Source: Mycobacterium sp. GA-1285
Lineage (GTDB): Bacteria; Actinomycetota; Actinomycetes; Mycobacteriales; Mycobacteriaceae
Length of the DNA stretch: 64,000 nucleotides
Assembly: GCF_001499905.1 (NCBI RefSeq)
Contig: NZ_LQIS01000001.1
Coordinates: 62,001-126,000, forward strand
Direction: 5' to 3'
Shown piece after piece: positions 7,791-16,507 of the stretch. The translations under genes and the position numbers were made by a program. The notes below the pieces were generated by a model. That model made no database searches. It was not told the origin of the DNA and was given only the letters and a program-made list of their open reading frames with translations. The number at the start of each line of letters is the position of its first letter. Position 1 is the stretch's first letter.

Positions 7791-8965
7791 CGCCTGGTCA
7801 CCGCCCACTGCGTGACGGGCATCGCGGGGCGCCAGCCCGTGAACCCGCCGAGCGGCTCACCATGCTGATACTCGAAACGCCTCAGATCGCCACCGTGCCG
7901 CGAGAACCATTGGCCGATAAGCGCTTCGGATTCCACCGTGACGGCATTCGCGACGAGCCGCCCCCCGGCCGGCAACCGATCGAAGCAGGCCTCCAGCAAC
8001 CCGGGCTGCGTGAGGCCTCCCCCGACGAAGATGACATCAGGCGGCGGCGCTTGCTCGAATGCCTCGGGCGCCCCGCCCAACGCCTCGACACGCACACCGA
8101 ATGCGACGGCATTGCGGCCGATACGTTCGCGGCGTCGCTCGTCGCGTTCGAAAGCCACCGCGCGGCAACCGGGCCCACTGCGACACCATTCGATCGCGAT
8201 GCTGCCCGACCCGGCCCCGACGTCCCAAAGCAGTTGGCCCGGTCGCGGCGCCAGGGCGGTCATTGTCACCGCCCGCACCGGTTGTTTGGTGATCTGTCCG
8301 TCGTTGGCGAACATGTCGTCGGGCAGCACTCCGAGTCGCCGCTCGTCGGGCAGGTAGCGCACGGCGACCACGTTGAGGTCGTCGACGTCACCGGGAGGTC
8401 GCGCCGCCCATTCCCGCGCGGTCGCGGTCCGGCGCCGCTCCGCGGAGCCGCCCAGTTGCTCGAGGATGATGACCTCGGAATCGCCGCGGCCGGTGTCGGT
8501 CAGAAGGCGCGCCAGCGCGGCGGGAGTGGCGCGGTCGCGCGACATCACGACGGCTTGGCCCCCGCGGCGCACCGCGATGTGCGGGTCAGACGACACCAGG
8601 CTGATGACCTCGGTGTCGTGCACCGCCCAGCCCACTCGCGAGCAGGCCAGGGTCACCGAGGACACGTGCGGCAGCACCGCCACCTGGTCCGGGCCGTGCA
8701 GCCGGATCAGTGAGTTGGCGACGCCGTGCAGCAGCGGGTCGCCGCTCGCCACCACATGCACGTCGCCCTCGGCCCCGTCGAGCAGCGTGCGCAGCGCAGG
8801 CAGCATCGGTGACGGCCACTCCCGCCGCGCGGCGGTGATGCTGTCATCGAGCAGCTCGAGTTGGCGCCGAGAGCCGTATATCACGGTGGCCCTTGATAGT
8901 TCGGCTCTCGATGACAGAGACAGCCCGGCCATGCCGTCGGCACCGATACCGACGACGACGATCAT
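7787..8965 (-). CDS. cobL: Precorrin-6Y C5,15-methyltransferase (decarboxylating) CobL
   Basis: A 392-residue two-domain enzyme, full length for CobL. The N-terminal half is a CbiE-type tetrapyrrole methylase (VVGIGADG, SGDPLLHGV, PHVSSVTLAC). The C-terminal half is a CbiT-type Rossmann methylase/decarboxylase (LLWDVGAGSGSIAIEW, PDVIFVGGGL). Together they methylate C5 and C15 and decarboxylate the acetate on ring C. The start at MIVVVGIG has an AGAGGA ribosome site upstream. First gene of the cobL-cobM-cobK operon; its product feeds the B12-dependent MetH found later in the window. Confidence 0.93.
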   Translation of the reverse strand: MIVVVGIGADGMAGLSLSSRAELSRATVIYGSRRQLELLDDSITAARREWPSPMLPALRTLLDGAEGDVHVVASGDPLLHGVANSLIRLHGPDQVAVLPHVSSVTLACSRVGWAVHDTEVISLVSSDPHIAVRRGGQAVVMSRDRATPAALARLLTDTGRGDSEVIILEQLGGSAERRRTATAREWAARPPGDVDDLNVVAVRYLPDERRLGVLPDDMFANDGQITKQPVRAVTMTALAPRPGQLLWDVGAGSGSIAIEWCRSGPGCRAVAFERDERRRERIGRNAVAFGVRVEALGGAPEAFEQAPPPDVIFVGGGLTQPGLLEACFDRLPAGGRLVANAVTVESEALIGQWFSRHGGDLRRFEYQHGEPLGGFTGWRPAMPVTQWAVTRR

Positions 8966-9011
8966 CGGTGTCCTCTGCTCTTCGCGCAAGCGCTCATCGG
9001 GGACCCCCTGC

Positions 9012-9770
9012 TCATCGCGGCAGCCTCCGCCACACGAACCGCGGCGTCATCCGGAACGCCAGCGCCAGCACCGCCAGCGACGCCGGAACCCATACCGTGC
9101 GGCGGTCCTTATGCAGCGCGCGAACGGTGGCGTCGGCGACCTGCCCCGGCGTGCTGGACAGCGGCGCGGGCGCCATGCCCTCGGTCATCCGCCCGATCAC
9201 GAACCCCGGCCGAACCACGAGCAGGTGGACCCCCGAGCCGTGCAGGGCGTCGGCCAGCCCGCTGCAGAACCCGTCCAGCCCAGCTTTCGCGGACCCGTAG
9301 ACGTAGTTGGCGCGCCGCACGCGGACACCGGCCACCGACGAGAACGCGACGATGGCTCCGGCACCCGCCCCGCGCATCATCTCCGCCAGCACGGTCAACA
9401 GGCTGACCTGGGCGACGAAGTCGGTGTGCACGATCGCTGCGGCGTGCGCGGGATCCTTTTCGGCCAGGCTCTGGTCGCCGAGGACGCCGAAGGCCAGCAC
9501 CGCGGTGTCGATCGGGCCGTGTTCGGCGACGATGGACTCGACGAGCGGGCCGTGCGCGTCCAGGTCGTCGGCGTCGAACTCGCGCACGTGCACGGCCGCG
9601 GCACCCGCGGCGCGCACCGCCGCCACCTCGGATTCCAGCTCGTTCGAGCGGCGCGCCGCCAGCAGCACCACCGCCCCGGGCGCCAGACGCGTGGCCACCT
9701 CGAGGCCGATCTCGCTGCGCCCGCCGAAGACCACGACCAAGGGCGCACGAGCGTCAGCCGTGTCTGTCAT
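9012..9770 (-). CDS. Short-chain dehydrogenase, Rv2073c-like (DprE2 relative)
   Basis: A 252-residue classical SDR. The cofactor loop is VVVFGGRSEIG rather than the usual GxxxGxG, as in the decaprenylphosphoryl-2-keto-ribose reductase DprE2 family. The catalytic residues are Ser in FSSVAGVRVRR and Tyr/Lys in YVYGSAKAG. The C-terminus ends in a hydrophobic, arginine-rich tail. The position beside cobL and the biliverdin reductase matches M. tuberculosis Rv2073c. It is a paralogue of DprE2, and the substrate is unknown. I start it at MTDTADA, leaving 35 nt to the divergent reductase gene; a longer frame would run into that gene. Confidence 0.85.
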   Translation of the reverse strand: MTDTADARAPLVVVFGGRSEIGLEVATRLAPGAVVLLAARRSNELESEVAAVRAAGAAAVHVREFDADDLDAHGPLVESIVAEHGPIDTAVLAFGVLGDQSLAEKDPAHAAAIVHTDFVAQVSLLTVLAEMMRGAGAGAIVAFSSVAGVRVRRANYVYGSAKAGLDGFCSGLADALHGSGVHLLVVRPGFVIGRMTEGMAPAPLSSTPGQVADATVRALHKDRRTVWVPASLAVLALAFRMTPRFVWRRLPR

Positions 9771-9805
9771 GGCAGCGATTATGTCCTGCGCTACGGTGAA
9801 GCCCG

Positions 9806-10231
9806 ATGGCCCAGTCCAGCCGCCGGGCAACCACCCGGCTCACCGATGACGCGCTCGCGTTCCTGTCCGAGCGTCATCTCGCGATGCTGACGACCCTGCG
9901 ATCGGACAACTCTCCGCACGTCGTCGCCGTCGGATTCACCTTCGACCCGACCACCCACATCGCCCGCGTGATCACCAGCGGCGGTTCGCAGAAGGCCGTG
10001 AACGCCGAGCGGCAGGGTGTCGCCGTGCTGAGCCAGGTAGACGGTGCGCGGTGGTTGTCGCTCGAGGGCAAGGCCAAGGTCAACACCGATCCCGACGCCG
10101 TCCGCGACGCCGAACTGCGCTACGCGCAGCGCTACCGCACGCCGCGGGTGAACCCGAAACGCGTCGTGATCGAGGTTCGTGTCGAGCGAGTGCTGGGCTC
10201 CTCGGGCCTGCTCCACCGGGTCGAACCCTAG
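9806..10231 (+). CDS. F420-dependent biliverdin reductase (Rv2074 family)
   Basis: A 141-residue split-barrel flavin/F420-binding protein. It is nearly identical in conserved stretches to M. tuberculosis Rv2074 ([45 protein letters not shown]), which reduces biliverdin to bilirubin using reduced F420. It acts as a small cytosolic oxidoreductase beside cobalamin (tetrapyrrole) genes. The ATG lies only 35 nt from the divergent SDR start with no good ribosome site, so the mRNA may be leaderless. Its TAG stop overlaps the pepE stop on the other strand through the palindromic CTAG. Confidence 0.9.
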   Translation: MAQSSRRATTRLTDDALAFLSERHLAMLTTLRSDNSPHVVAVGFTFDPTTHIARVITSGGSQKAVNAERQGVAVLSQVDGARWLSLEGKAKVNTDPDAVRDAELRYAQRYRTPRVNPKRVVIEVRVERVLGSSGLLHRVEP

Positions 10232-11370
10232 GCCGTCGCGGCAGGACCTGCGGGCACCACCGCCAGGTCGTGCGGTCGGTTGTTCACCGACTCCGCGCCG
10301 TCGGCGGTGACGATCACGATGTCCTCGATGCGCGCGCCCCACTCGCCGGGAAAGTAGATCCCCGGCTCGACGGAGAACGCCATTCCCTCCTCGAGCGTCA
10401 GCGCGTTACCGGCGACGATGTAGGGCTCCTCGTGCACCGACAGCCCGATGCCGTGGCCGGTGCGATGCACGAACGCGTCGGCCAGACCTTCTGCGGCCAG
10501 CACGTCGCGGGCGGCGGCGTCGACCTCTTCGGCGGTGACGCCGGGCCGGACGGCCTCGACCGCGGCCTGCTGGGCCCGCTGCAGCACCGCGTAGCGACGG
10601 GCGACGTCCGGGTCCGGTTCCCCGATGCTGTAGGTGCGGGTGGAGTCGGAGTTGTAACCGGGCTCGTACGGTCCGCCGATGTCGACGACCACGATGTCAC
10701 CGGCGCGCAGTTCGCGGTCCGAGCACTCGTGGTGCGGATCGGCCCCGTGCGGTCCGGAACCGACGATGATGAACGCGACGTCAGAATGTCCTTCGGCGAC
10801 AATCGCTTCGGCAATGTCGGCCGCCACGTCGGCTTCGGTGCGGCCGGGCACCAGAAAGCCGGGGATCCGGGCGTGGACCCGGTCGATGGCCGCCCCTGCC
10901 TTACGCAGCGCGTCGATTTCGGCTTGGTCCTTGATCATCCGCAGCCGGCGCAGCACGTCGGTGGCCAGCACAGGCACCGCGCCGAGCACGCCGGCGAGCG
11001 GAAGCAGGTGCAGAGCGGGCATCGAGTCGGTCACCGCCACCGCGAGAGTCCCTGCCCCCAACGACTCGCCCACGAGCGCGTAGGGGTCGTCGCCATCGAC
11101 CCAGTCGCGCACCGTCAGACCGAGTTCGGGGATTGCGGAGTCCTTGAGCGCCGCCAACTCCAGTCGCGGCACGACGACGGTCGCGTCGCCGTCGGCCGGC
11201 AGCACCAGCGCGGTGAGCCGCTCGAATGTCTGCGCGCGTGAACCGACCAGATAGCGCAAGTCGTAACCCGGCGTGATCACCAGGCCCGCGAGACCGGCAT
11301 CGGCGGCGGCCGATGCGGCGGCACGCAAACGGCTCGCATACACATCGGTGCTGAATCGACTGGACGTCAT
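10228..11370 (-). CDS. pepE: M24-family dipeptidase PepE (Xaa-Pro type)
   Basis: A 380-residue cytosolic metallopeptidase with the creatinase N-domain (1 to about 135) and the pita-bread catalytic domain. Metal ligands are visible in order: Asp in VVVDIGG, Asp in NSDSTRTY, His in [13 protein letters not shown], Glu in FSVEPGIY and Glu in ARIEDIVIV. The start at MTSSRFSTD was chosen; a longer frame runs back into the cyclase gene. It lies 10 nt downstream of the cyclase gene and may be cotranscribed with it. M. tuberculosis has pepE (Rv2089c) next to the exonuclease gene; here a large gene has been inserted between them. Confidence 0.9.
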   Translation of the reverse strand: MTSSRFSTDVYASRLRAAASAAADAGLAGLVITPGYDLRYLVGSRAQTFERLTALVLPADGDATVVVPRLELAALKDSAIPELGLTVRDWVDGDDPYALVGESLGAGTLAVAVTDSMPALHLLPLAGVLGAVPVLATDVLRRLRMIKDQAEIDALRKAGAAIDRVHARIPGFLVPGRTEADVAADIAEAIVAEGHSDVAFIIVGSGPHGADPHHECSDRELRAGDIVVVDIGGPYEPGYNSDSTRTYSIGEPDPDVARRYAVLQRAQQAAVEAVRPGVTAEEVDAAARDVLAAEGLADAFVHRTGHGIGLSVHEEPYIVAGNALTLEEGMAFSVEPGIYFPGEWGARIEDIVIVTADGAESVNNRPHDLAVVPAGPAATA

Positions 11371-11380
11371 GGGATTCAGG

Positions 11381-14300
11381 CTAATCCGGATCGGGGTGGG
11401 CGGTGACCGCGTGCTTCTCGTTAGTGTCAGCGATCGCGGCCCGCACGGCTGCAAGCGCTGGCCACTCGGCGCCGGCGGGGATGCGGGCGACGACGTCGGC
11501 GAGCGCGCCGGCGGCATCCCTGCCGCGAAAGTAGAGATCGTCTAGCGCGGTGCGCAACTCGAACAGGAGAGCTCCTTGCCGGCGTGCGAGCTCGAGCGCC
11601 GTCGCCAACTCGGCTCGCTGGCGGGCTGGATCCGCCGTCTGCGCGCGGAGTCGCAGCAGCTCGGCGTCGTAGAAGTGCATGCCCGTCTCGCGGGCCCTCG
11701 CGAGCCCGATCTCGAGCCGTTTGCGCGCGGACTCCGGTTCTCCCGCGGTGATCAACAACCGCCCAAGTATGCCGTCGAAGATGGTGGTGTAGATCTCCAC
11801 TCCCATCGCACGCATGGAATCGAGGGAGTTCGTCAACGACGCAATGTGTTCGTTGAGAGCCGTCCGATCAACGGGATCGACGCGCGAGATATCCAGTGCA
11901 CCGAGAGCGGCCTGCCAGGTGGCGCCTACTGGGAGCCACATGTCGAAACCGTGTTGCTCGGCCTCGGTGATCAACTTGGTGGCGCTGACTGCGGCGCGGG
12001 CAAACTGGCCCGCCTCGATGCGCAGCCAGGTCTCCATAGACAGCGTGAAGGCATGCAGGTACGGACCATCGGGGAATCGAGCGGCATCGGCGGCACGCGC
12101 CGACGCTTCCAGGCCGGCCTCGGCCGCCCGAAGGTCAGCGCGCATCAACGCGGCCACGGCCCGGTAAATGGAATGCATGTCGTTGTCGATGGTTCGTCGC
12201 TCTGAACGGCGCAAACCCGCAGTCGCTGAATTCAGAGCAGTCGTGGCGGCGCTCAGATCGCCGCGCATATGCGCCATCGCCCCGTCCAGAGTGTCGATTC
12301 CAGAGCGTGGCCAACGTCGTTGCCCGGATCCGTCTCGTAGCGCCCTGATCACCTGAGCGGCTCGGCGCAGGTCGGCGCGGACAAGGTAGTAATTGGCCAA
12401 AGCCACCAGAGTCATATACAAGTCGTTGTCGGTCAGGGCTCCGCTCAGCCGCAAACATCGTTCGAGATCTGTCGCGGCGTCCCGGCTTTGATATCCCTCC
12501 GCGGTCAGGCTGAGGAGCCCGCGTCCCAGCCGCAGGGCGGCTTCACGTCGATCGCGATCGGCTCCCGCTGCAACGTGATCGAGTTGGGCGAGCCCACGCG
12601 TCAGGCAGGTGATCGCCTCGCCGAGGGCACCACGGAGACGGGCGCTGTCGGAGGCGCGGCGGTAGGCCGTCGCCGCGTCGTCGAATCGGTCGGCTGCTTC
12701 GTAGTGGCCGGCTACGCGCAGCCAGTCGGGCTCACCCACTTCTGTCATGGCGTCGGCGACTCTGGCGTGGAGCGCCCGCCGGACTGTGGGCGGCGCTAAT
12801 TCGGCTGCGACTTCGCGGAGTAGCTCATGCCGGAACCGCCAACCGTCGCAACCCCAACGTTCGAGAACGCGCGCACGTTCGAGTTCATCGACGGCCTCGT
12901 CGATCTCGCGCTCGCTCAGCTCGGGGACGGTGTAGAGCAGCTGTCGATGGATTTGTCGGCCGATCACGGCCGCAGCCTCGACCACCCGCACCACCGTCGG
13001 GCCTGTCCGCAGTCGGGCGAACAACGGCTCGTACAGCGTTTCGGGCACTCCGGCCTCGCTGGTGCCATTGACGATCTGCTCGATGTAGAACGGAACGCCG
13101 TCGCAGCGGGCAGCCACCTGCGCCCGCTGATCGGCGCTCATGTCAGCATCGAGTGCGCCGATCAACAAGCCGGATTCGTCCTCCGTCAATGGCCCGATCT
13201 CCAGCACCGTGGAATGCCCGAGCGTGTCCGGCGCGACCCCGTGCCGTTCGGTCATAACCGCCATCAATGTGCCGTCAGCCGCATCCAGTAACGCCGCGAG
13301 CACCTCACGGCTGGCCGGGTCGAACCAGTGGACATCCTCGGCGACGATCACACCGGCCCGACCGCCCAGACAGGCTTTCAGGTAGGTGGAGATCGCTTCG
13401 GAGATCAATTCGTAGAGTTTGCGCCCCTCGGCGGGAACCGGTTCGTAGCCGGCTTGCGCGTCCAGGCCCAGTACGGGGGCCAGCAAGGGGACATAACTCG
13501 ACACATCCAGCCCGAGCGCATTCAGGTGACCGGTCAGCGCACGTAAGCGTTTGTCCGGCACCGTGTTCCGGTCGATGCCGCATTGGCTCTCGAGCAGCGT
13601 GCGTATCGGATACAAGCCGGCGTCGGTGTGAAACGGTGACCCCGTCAACTCCAATACCGCCGCCCCGGAAGCTTGCGCCAACTCGGCCGCAGCGGCCGCT
13701 AACCGAGACTTGCCAATCCCCGCTTCTCCCCGCAGGATCAGCCCCGGAGCCGTCAACACACCCGCTTCGGCCATCGCCCAGTACTTTTCGATCTCGGCCA
13801 GTTCGCGAGTACGTCCAATCAGCGGGCCGCGGCCGATTGCGCGCCGCCCACGGCGTTCAGCCACGACGCGGTAGTGAACAATGGCGTCGTCCACTCCTTT
13901 CACCAACGACGGTCGGCAGGCTGTCATCTCGAACTCGTTGCGTATCAACGGTTCTACGGTGTCGGAGACGACGACGGTGCCTGGTGCCGCGAGTCCCGAG
14001 ACACGAGCCGCCAGATTGGCGGCCAGGCCGTACACGTCACCCTCTGCGGTGTCGAGATACACGACACCGCGATGCACCCCCACCCGAACGCCGATTCCGA
14101 ACCCGTAGCGTCTCTTTGCCTGTTCACTCAGCCTGGCGACCTCCGAGGTGATTTGTAAGCCCGCGTGCACGGCCCGGCATACGTCGTTGTCGTGGGCGAT
14201 CGGGTAACCGAACACTGCGAGAAGTCCGTCCCCGGCGGTGTTGCCGATATAGCCCTCGTAACGCCGCACGGCGCTCAGCACTTGTGTGCGATAGCGGCCC

Positions 14301-14596
14301 ACCAGGAGCCGATAAGTCTCCGGTTCGACGCGCCTCGACAGCACGGTGGAGTCGACCAGATCGGCAAAGAAGATGGTCAGCCGTCGAATCTCGCCCGGCT
14401 CGGCCGGCGCCGCCAGCAGGTCTTCCGCTTCGGCGTTCATGCTGTCCGCCGCCAGCACCCTTCCGGCCAGCTCCGACGCCGTGGTCCGATCACCCCGGTT
14501 GATCGCGGCGACCGCCTGATCAAGCAACGCATCGATCGACGCCTCACCCGCAACGTGTGTGCAGCCCTTTATCGAGCGCGCCGCATCGTCGCTCAT
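11381..14596 (-). CDS. Class III nucleotide cyclase-AAA ATPase-TPR regulator
   Basis: A 1071-residue cytosolic protein. A class III cyclase domain (about 70-230) keeps both metal aspartates (Asp79 in FFADLVDS, Asp123 in AGDGLL), the purine Asp187 and the transition-state pair Asn194/Arg198 (AANLAARV). The usual adenine-selecting Lys is Asn119. A ligase-like ATPase follows, with Walker A GEAGIGKSRLA near residue 290 and AEDVHWFD as Walker B. A long alpha-helical TPR-like region fills the C-terminal half. Unlike many mycobacterial relatives I see no LuxR helix-turn-helix at the end. The true start is ATG at 14596; the open frame continues antisense through the neighbouring exonuclease. The gene is absent from this position in M. 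tuberculosis. Confidence 0.85.
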   Translation of the reverse strand: MSDDAARSIKGCTHVAGEASIDALLDQAVAAINRGDRTTASELAGRVLAADSMNAEAEDLLAAPAEPGEIRRLTIFFADLVDSTVLSRRVEPETYRLLVGRYRTQVLSAVRRYEGYIGNTAGDGLLAVFGYPIAHDNDVCRAVHAGLQITSEVARLSEQAKRRYGFGIGVRVGVHRGVVYLDTAEGDVYGLAANLAARVSGLAAPGTVVVSDTVEPLIRNEFEMTACRPSLVKGVDDAIVHYRVVAERRGRRAIGRGPLIGRTRELAEIEKYWAMAEAGVLTAPGLILRGEAGIGKSRLAAAAAELAQASGAAVLELTGSPFHTDAGLYPIRTLLESQCGIDRNTVPDKRLRALTGHLNALGLDVSSYVPLLAPVLGLDAQAGYEPVPAEGRKLYELISEAISTYLKACLGGRAGVIVAEDVHWFDPASREVLAALLDAADGTLMAVMTERHGVAPDTLGHSTVLEIGPLTEDESGLLIGALDADMSADQRAQVAARCDGVPFYIEQIVNGTSEAGVPETLYEPLFARLRTGPTVVRVVEAAAVIGRQIHRQLLYTVPELSEREIDEAVDELERARVLERWGCDGWRFRHELLREVAAELAPPTVRRALHARVADAMTEVGEPDWLRVAGHYEAADRFDDAATAYRRASDSARLRGALGEAITCLTRGLAQLDHVAAGADRDRREAALRLGRGLLSLTAEGYQSRDAATDLERCLRLSGALTDNDLYMTLVALANYYLVRADLRRAAQVIRALRDGSGQRRWPRSGIDTLDGAMAHMRGDLSAATTALNSATAGLRRSERRTIDNDMHSIYRAVAALMRADLRAAEAGLEASARAADAARFPDGPYLHAFTLSMETWLRIEAGQFARAAVSATKLITEAEQHGFDMWLPVGATWQAALGALDISRVDPVDRTALNEHIASLTNSLDSMRAMGVEIYTTIFDGILGRLLITAGEPESARKRLEIGLARARETGMHFYDAELLRLRAQTADPARQRAELATALELARRQGALLFELRTALDDLYFRGRDAAGALADVVARIPAGAEWPALAAVRAAIADTNEKHAVTAHPDPD

Positions 14597-14659
14597 GGAG
14601 TTATCGTGGCATCCCTGCGGACCCCATGAGGGTGAAGCGCCGCCTGGCAGGATCTCCGT

Positions 14660-15613
14660 ATGTCTTCTCTGGTCCTGCTCGACGGCGCCAGCATGTGGTT
14701 TCGCTCCTATTTCGGGGTGCCCAACTCGATCACCGCGCCGGACGGGCGCCCCGTGAACGCGCTGCGCGGCTTCCTGGACGCCATGGCGACGGTGATCACC
14801 CGAGAGCGTCCGGACCGGCTGGTGGTCTGCCGCGACGACGATTGGCGACCGCAGTGGCGCGTCGACCTCATTCCGTCCTACAAGGCGCACCGCGTGCTCG
14901 AGGAGAACCCCGAAGACGAGCCCGATGTCGAAGAGGTGCCCGACGACCTCAGCCCGCAGGTCGACATGATCTTCGAGATTCTCGACGCGTTCGGCATCCC
15001 GACCGCGGGCGCCGCCGAGTGCGAGGCCGACGACGTGCTGGGCACACTGGTCGCGCGCGAGAAGCGCGACCCCGTCGTGGTGGTCAGCGGGGATCGCGAC
15101 CTGTTGCAGCTGGTGCGCGATGAGCCGATTTCGGTGCGGGTGCTCTACCTCGGCCGCGGTCTGGCCAAGGCCACCAAATGGGGTCCGAAGGAAGTGGCCG
15201 AGACGTACGGGGTGCCGGTGGACCGGGCGGGTCCGGCGTATGCCGAATTGGCGCTTCTGCGCGGCGATCCGAGCGACGGACTGCCCGGCGTTCCCGGCAT
15301 CGGAGAGAAGACGGCCGCGACGCTGCTGGCACAGCACGGCTCGCTGGAGAACATCCTCGCCGCGGCGAACGACCCGAAGTCGAAGATGAGCAAGGCGTAC
15401 CGGACCAAGCTGCTCAAAGCCGCCGACTACATCGAGGCGGCGGCCCCGGTGGTCAAGGTGGCCACCGACGCCGAGCTCGACTGGTCCACGCCGAACGACA
15501 CGCTGCCCCTGGCAGCCGAGCATCCGCGCAAGGTCGTCACACTGGCCGAGGCCTACGGCGTCACGTCATCGATCGGGCGGTTGCAGAAGGCCCTCGACGG
15601 GCTCGACGGCTAG
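14660..15613 (+). CDS. 5'-3' exonuclease (flap/FEN-like, Pol I N-domain family)
   Basis: A 317-residue stand-alone nuclease corresponding to the 5'-nuclease domain of DNA polymerase I, without a polymerase domain (Rv2090-like). Acidic metal-binding clusters are visible in [34 protein letters not shown] and [13 protein letters not shown]. The helix-hairpin-helix DNA-binding motif is [22 protein letters not shown]. It probably removes flaps or RNA primers in replication and repair. It is divergent from the cyclase gene (63 nt between starts) and convergent with the DUF4333 gene, ending 12 nt before it. Confidence 0.9.
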   Translation: MSSLVLLDGASMWFRSYFGVPNSITAPDGRPVNALRGFLDAMATVITRERPDRLVVCRDDDWRPQWRVDLIPSYKAHRVLEENPEDEPDVEEVPDDLSPQVDMIFEILDAFGIPTAGAAECEADDVLGTLVAREKRDPVVVVSGDRDLLQLVRDEPISVRVLYLGRGLAKATKWGPKEVAETYGVPVDRAGPAYAELALLRGDPSDGLPGVPGIGEKTAATLLAQHGSLENILAAANDPKSKMSKAYRTKLLKAADYIEAAAPVVKVATDAELDWSTPNDTLPLAAEHPRKVVTLAEAYGVTSSIGRLQKALDGLDG

Positions 15614-15625
15614 CGGCCAACAGGC

Positions 15626-16447
15626 TTACTTGGGCCTGCCGACCTCGTAGGTGCCCTTGTCGTCCTGGAAGGTCACCGTCACCTGACGCTTGGTGCCGTC
15701 GATGCTGACCTCGCAGTTGAACGTGCCACCCTTCTCGACGGTCGGATTCTGGCCGTCATTGCACTTGACGTCCTTGACGTTCGTGGCGCCGTAGCCGTTG
15801 GCCTCGTCGGTCAGGATTCGCTGCACCCCGGACTGCGCGGCGTCGATGTCGAGTTTGGTGGTGACGAAGAAACCCGGCTTCCAGAAGCCCAGCACCAGCA
15901 CGACCGCGACGATCACCGCTGCCAGCAGGCCGATGACGCCACCGATCACCGCCAGGGAACGCTTCGATCCCTCCTCGGCTCCCGGAGTGCCGTACTGCGG
16001 GTACTGGCCGTACTGGCCCGGCTGCTGGCCGTACTGGCCGGGTTGCTGTCCGTACTGACCGGCCTGGTCACCGTACTGGCCGGGCTGCTGCTGGTAGCCC
16101 GGTTGACCCGGTTGCGCGTATGACTGGCCGTAATGCGGTTGCCCGTACTGCCCCGGCTGTTGATACGCCTGCGGGTTGTACTCGCTGGACTGCTGTCCGT
16201 ACTGCTCCCCACCCGGGTACTGCTGCGGCGGCTGATATGCCGGCTGCTGGTACTGCGGATACTGCTGCTGCGTCTGCGACGGGTCGTAGGCCGGCGGCTG
16301 CCAGGTGGGCGCCGCCTGGGTGGCGTCGCCGCTCTGAGCCTGCCACGGCTGGTTGGCCGACGGATCGCTGGACGGCTGGTCCGTAGGCTGTTCCGGCTGC
16401 TGGCCCGGCCACGACTGCGTCGGATCAGATCCCTGCGGTCCGCTCAT
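15626..16447 (-). CDS. DUF4333 membrane protein with Pro/Gln/Tyr-rich N-terminus (Rv2091c-like)
   Basis: A 273-residue protein of unknown function. Residues 1 to about 155 are low-complexity Pro/Gln/Gly/Tyr with tandem heptapeptide-like GQYGQQP repeats. One membrane helix (about 168-190, [22 protein letters not shown]) precedes an extracytoplasmic DUF4333 domain, whose two cysteines (KDVKCNDG and TFNCEVS) could form a disulfide. The topology therefore puts the repeats in the cytoplasm and DUF4333 outside. M. tuberculosis has the homologue Rv2091c in the same place beside helY. It may interact with envelope or division proteins, but that is speculative. Confidence 0.85.
   Translation of the reverse strand: MSGPQGSDPTQSWPGQQPEQPTDQPSSDPSANQPWQAQSGDATQAAPTWQPPAYDPSQTQQQYPQYQQPAYQPPQQYPGGEQYGQQSSEYNPQAYQQPGQYGQPHYGQSYAQPGQPGYQQQPGQYGDQAGQYGQQPGQYGQQPGQYGQYPQYGTPGAEEGSKRSLAVIGGVIGLLAAVIVAVVLVLGFWKPGFFVTTKLDIDAAQSGVQRILTDEANGYGATNVKDVKCNDGQNPTVEKGGTFNCEVSIDGTKRQVTVTFQDDKGTYEVGRPK
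16003..16090. repeat. 21-nt tandem coding repeat in the DUF4333 gene
   Basis: About four imperfect copies of a 21-nt unit (core CCGTACTGGCCGGGTTGCTG on the plus strand) encode the GQYGQQP heptad on the minus strand. Copy number is likely to vary between strains by slippage. Confidence 0.6.
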
Positions 16448-16507
16448 ATCACTCCTTGTTCACCCGCGGCCGAGCCGCGAATACCTGCCCGTCTTGCTCC
16501 CGACACA

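Noticed and set aside
14597..15523. N-terminal extension of the cyclase-ATPase to 1380 residues
   Set aside because: The extra 309 codons are antisense to the clear exonuclease gene; ATG at 14596 gives a sensible start.
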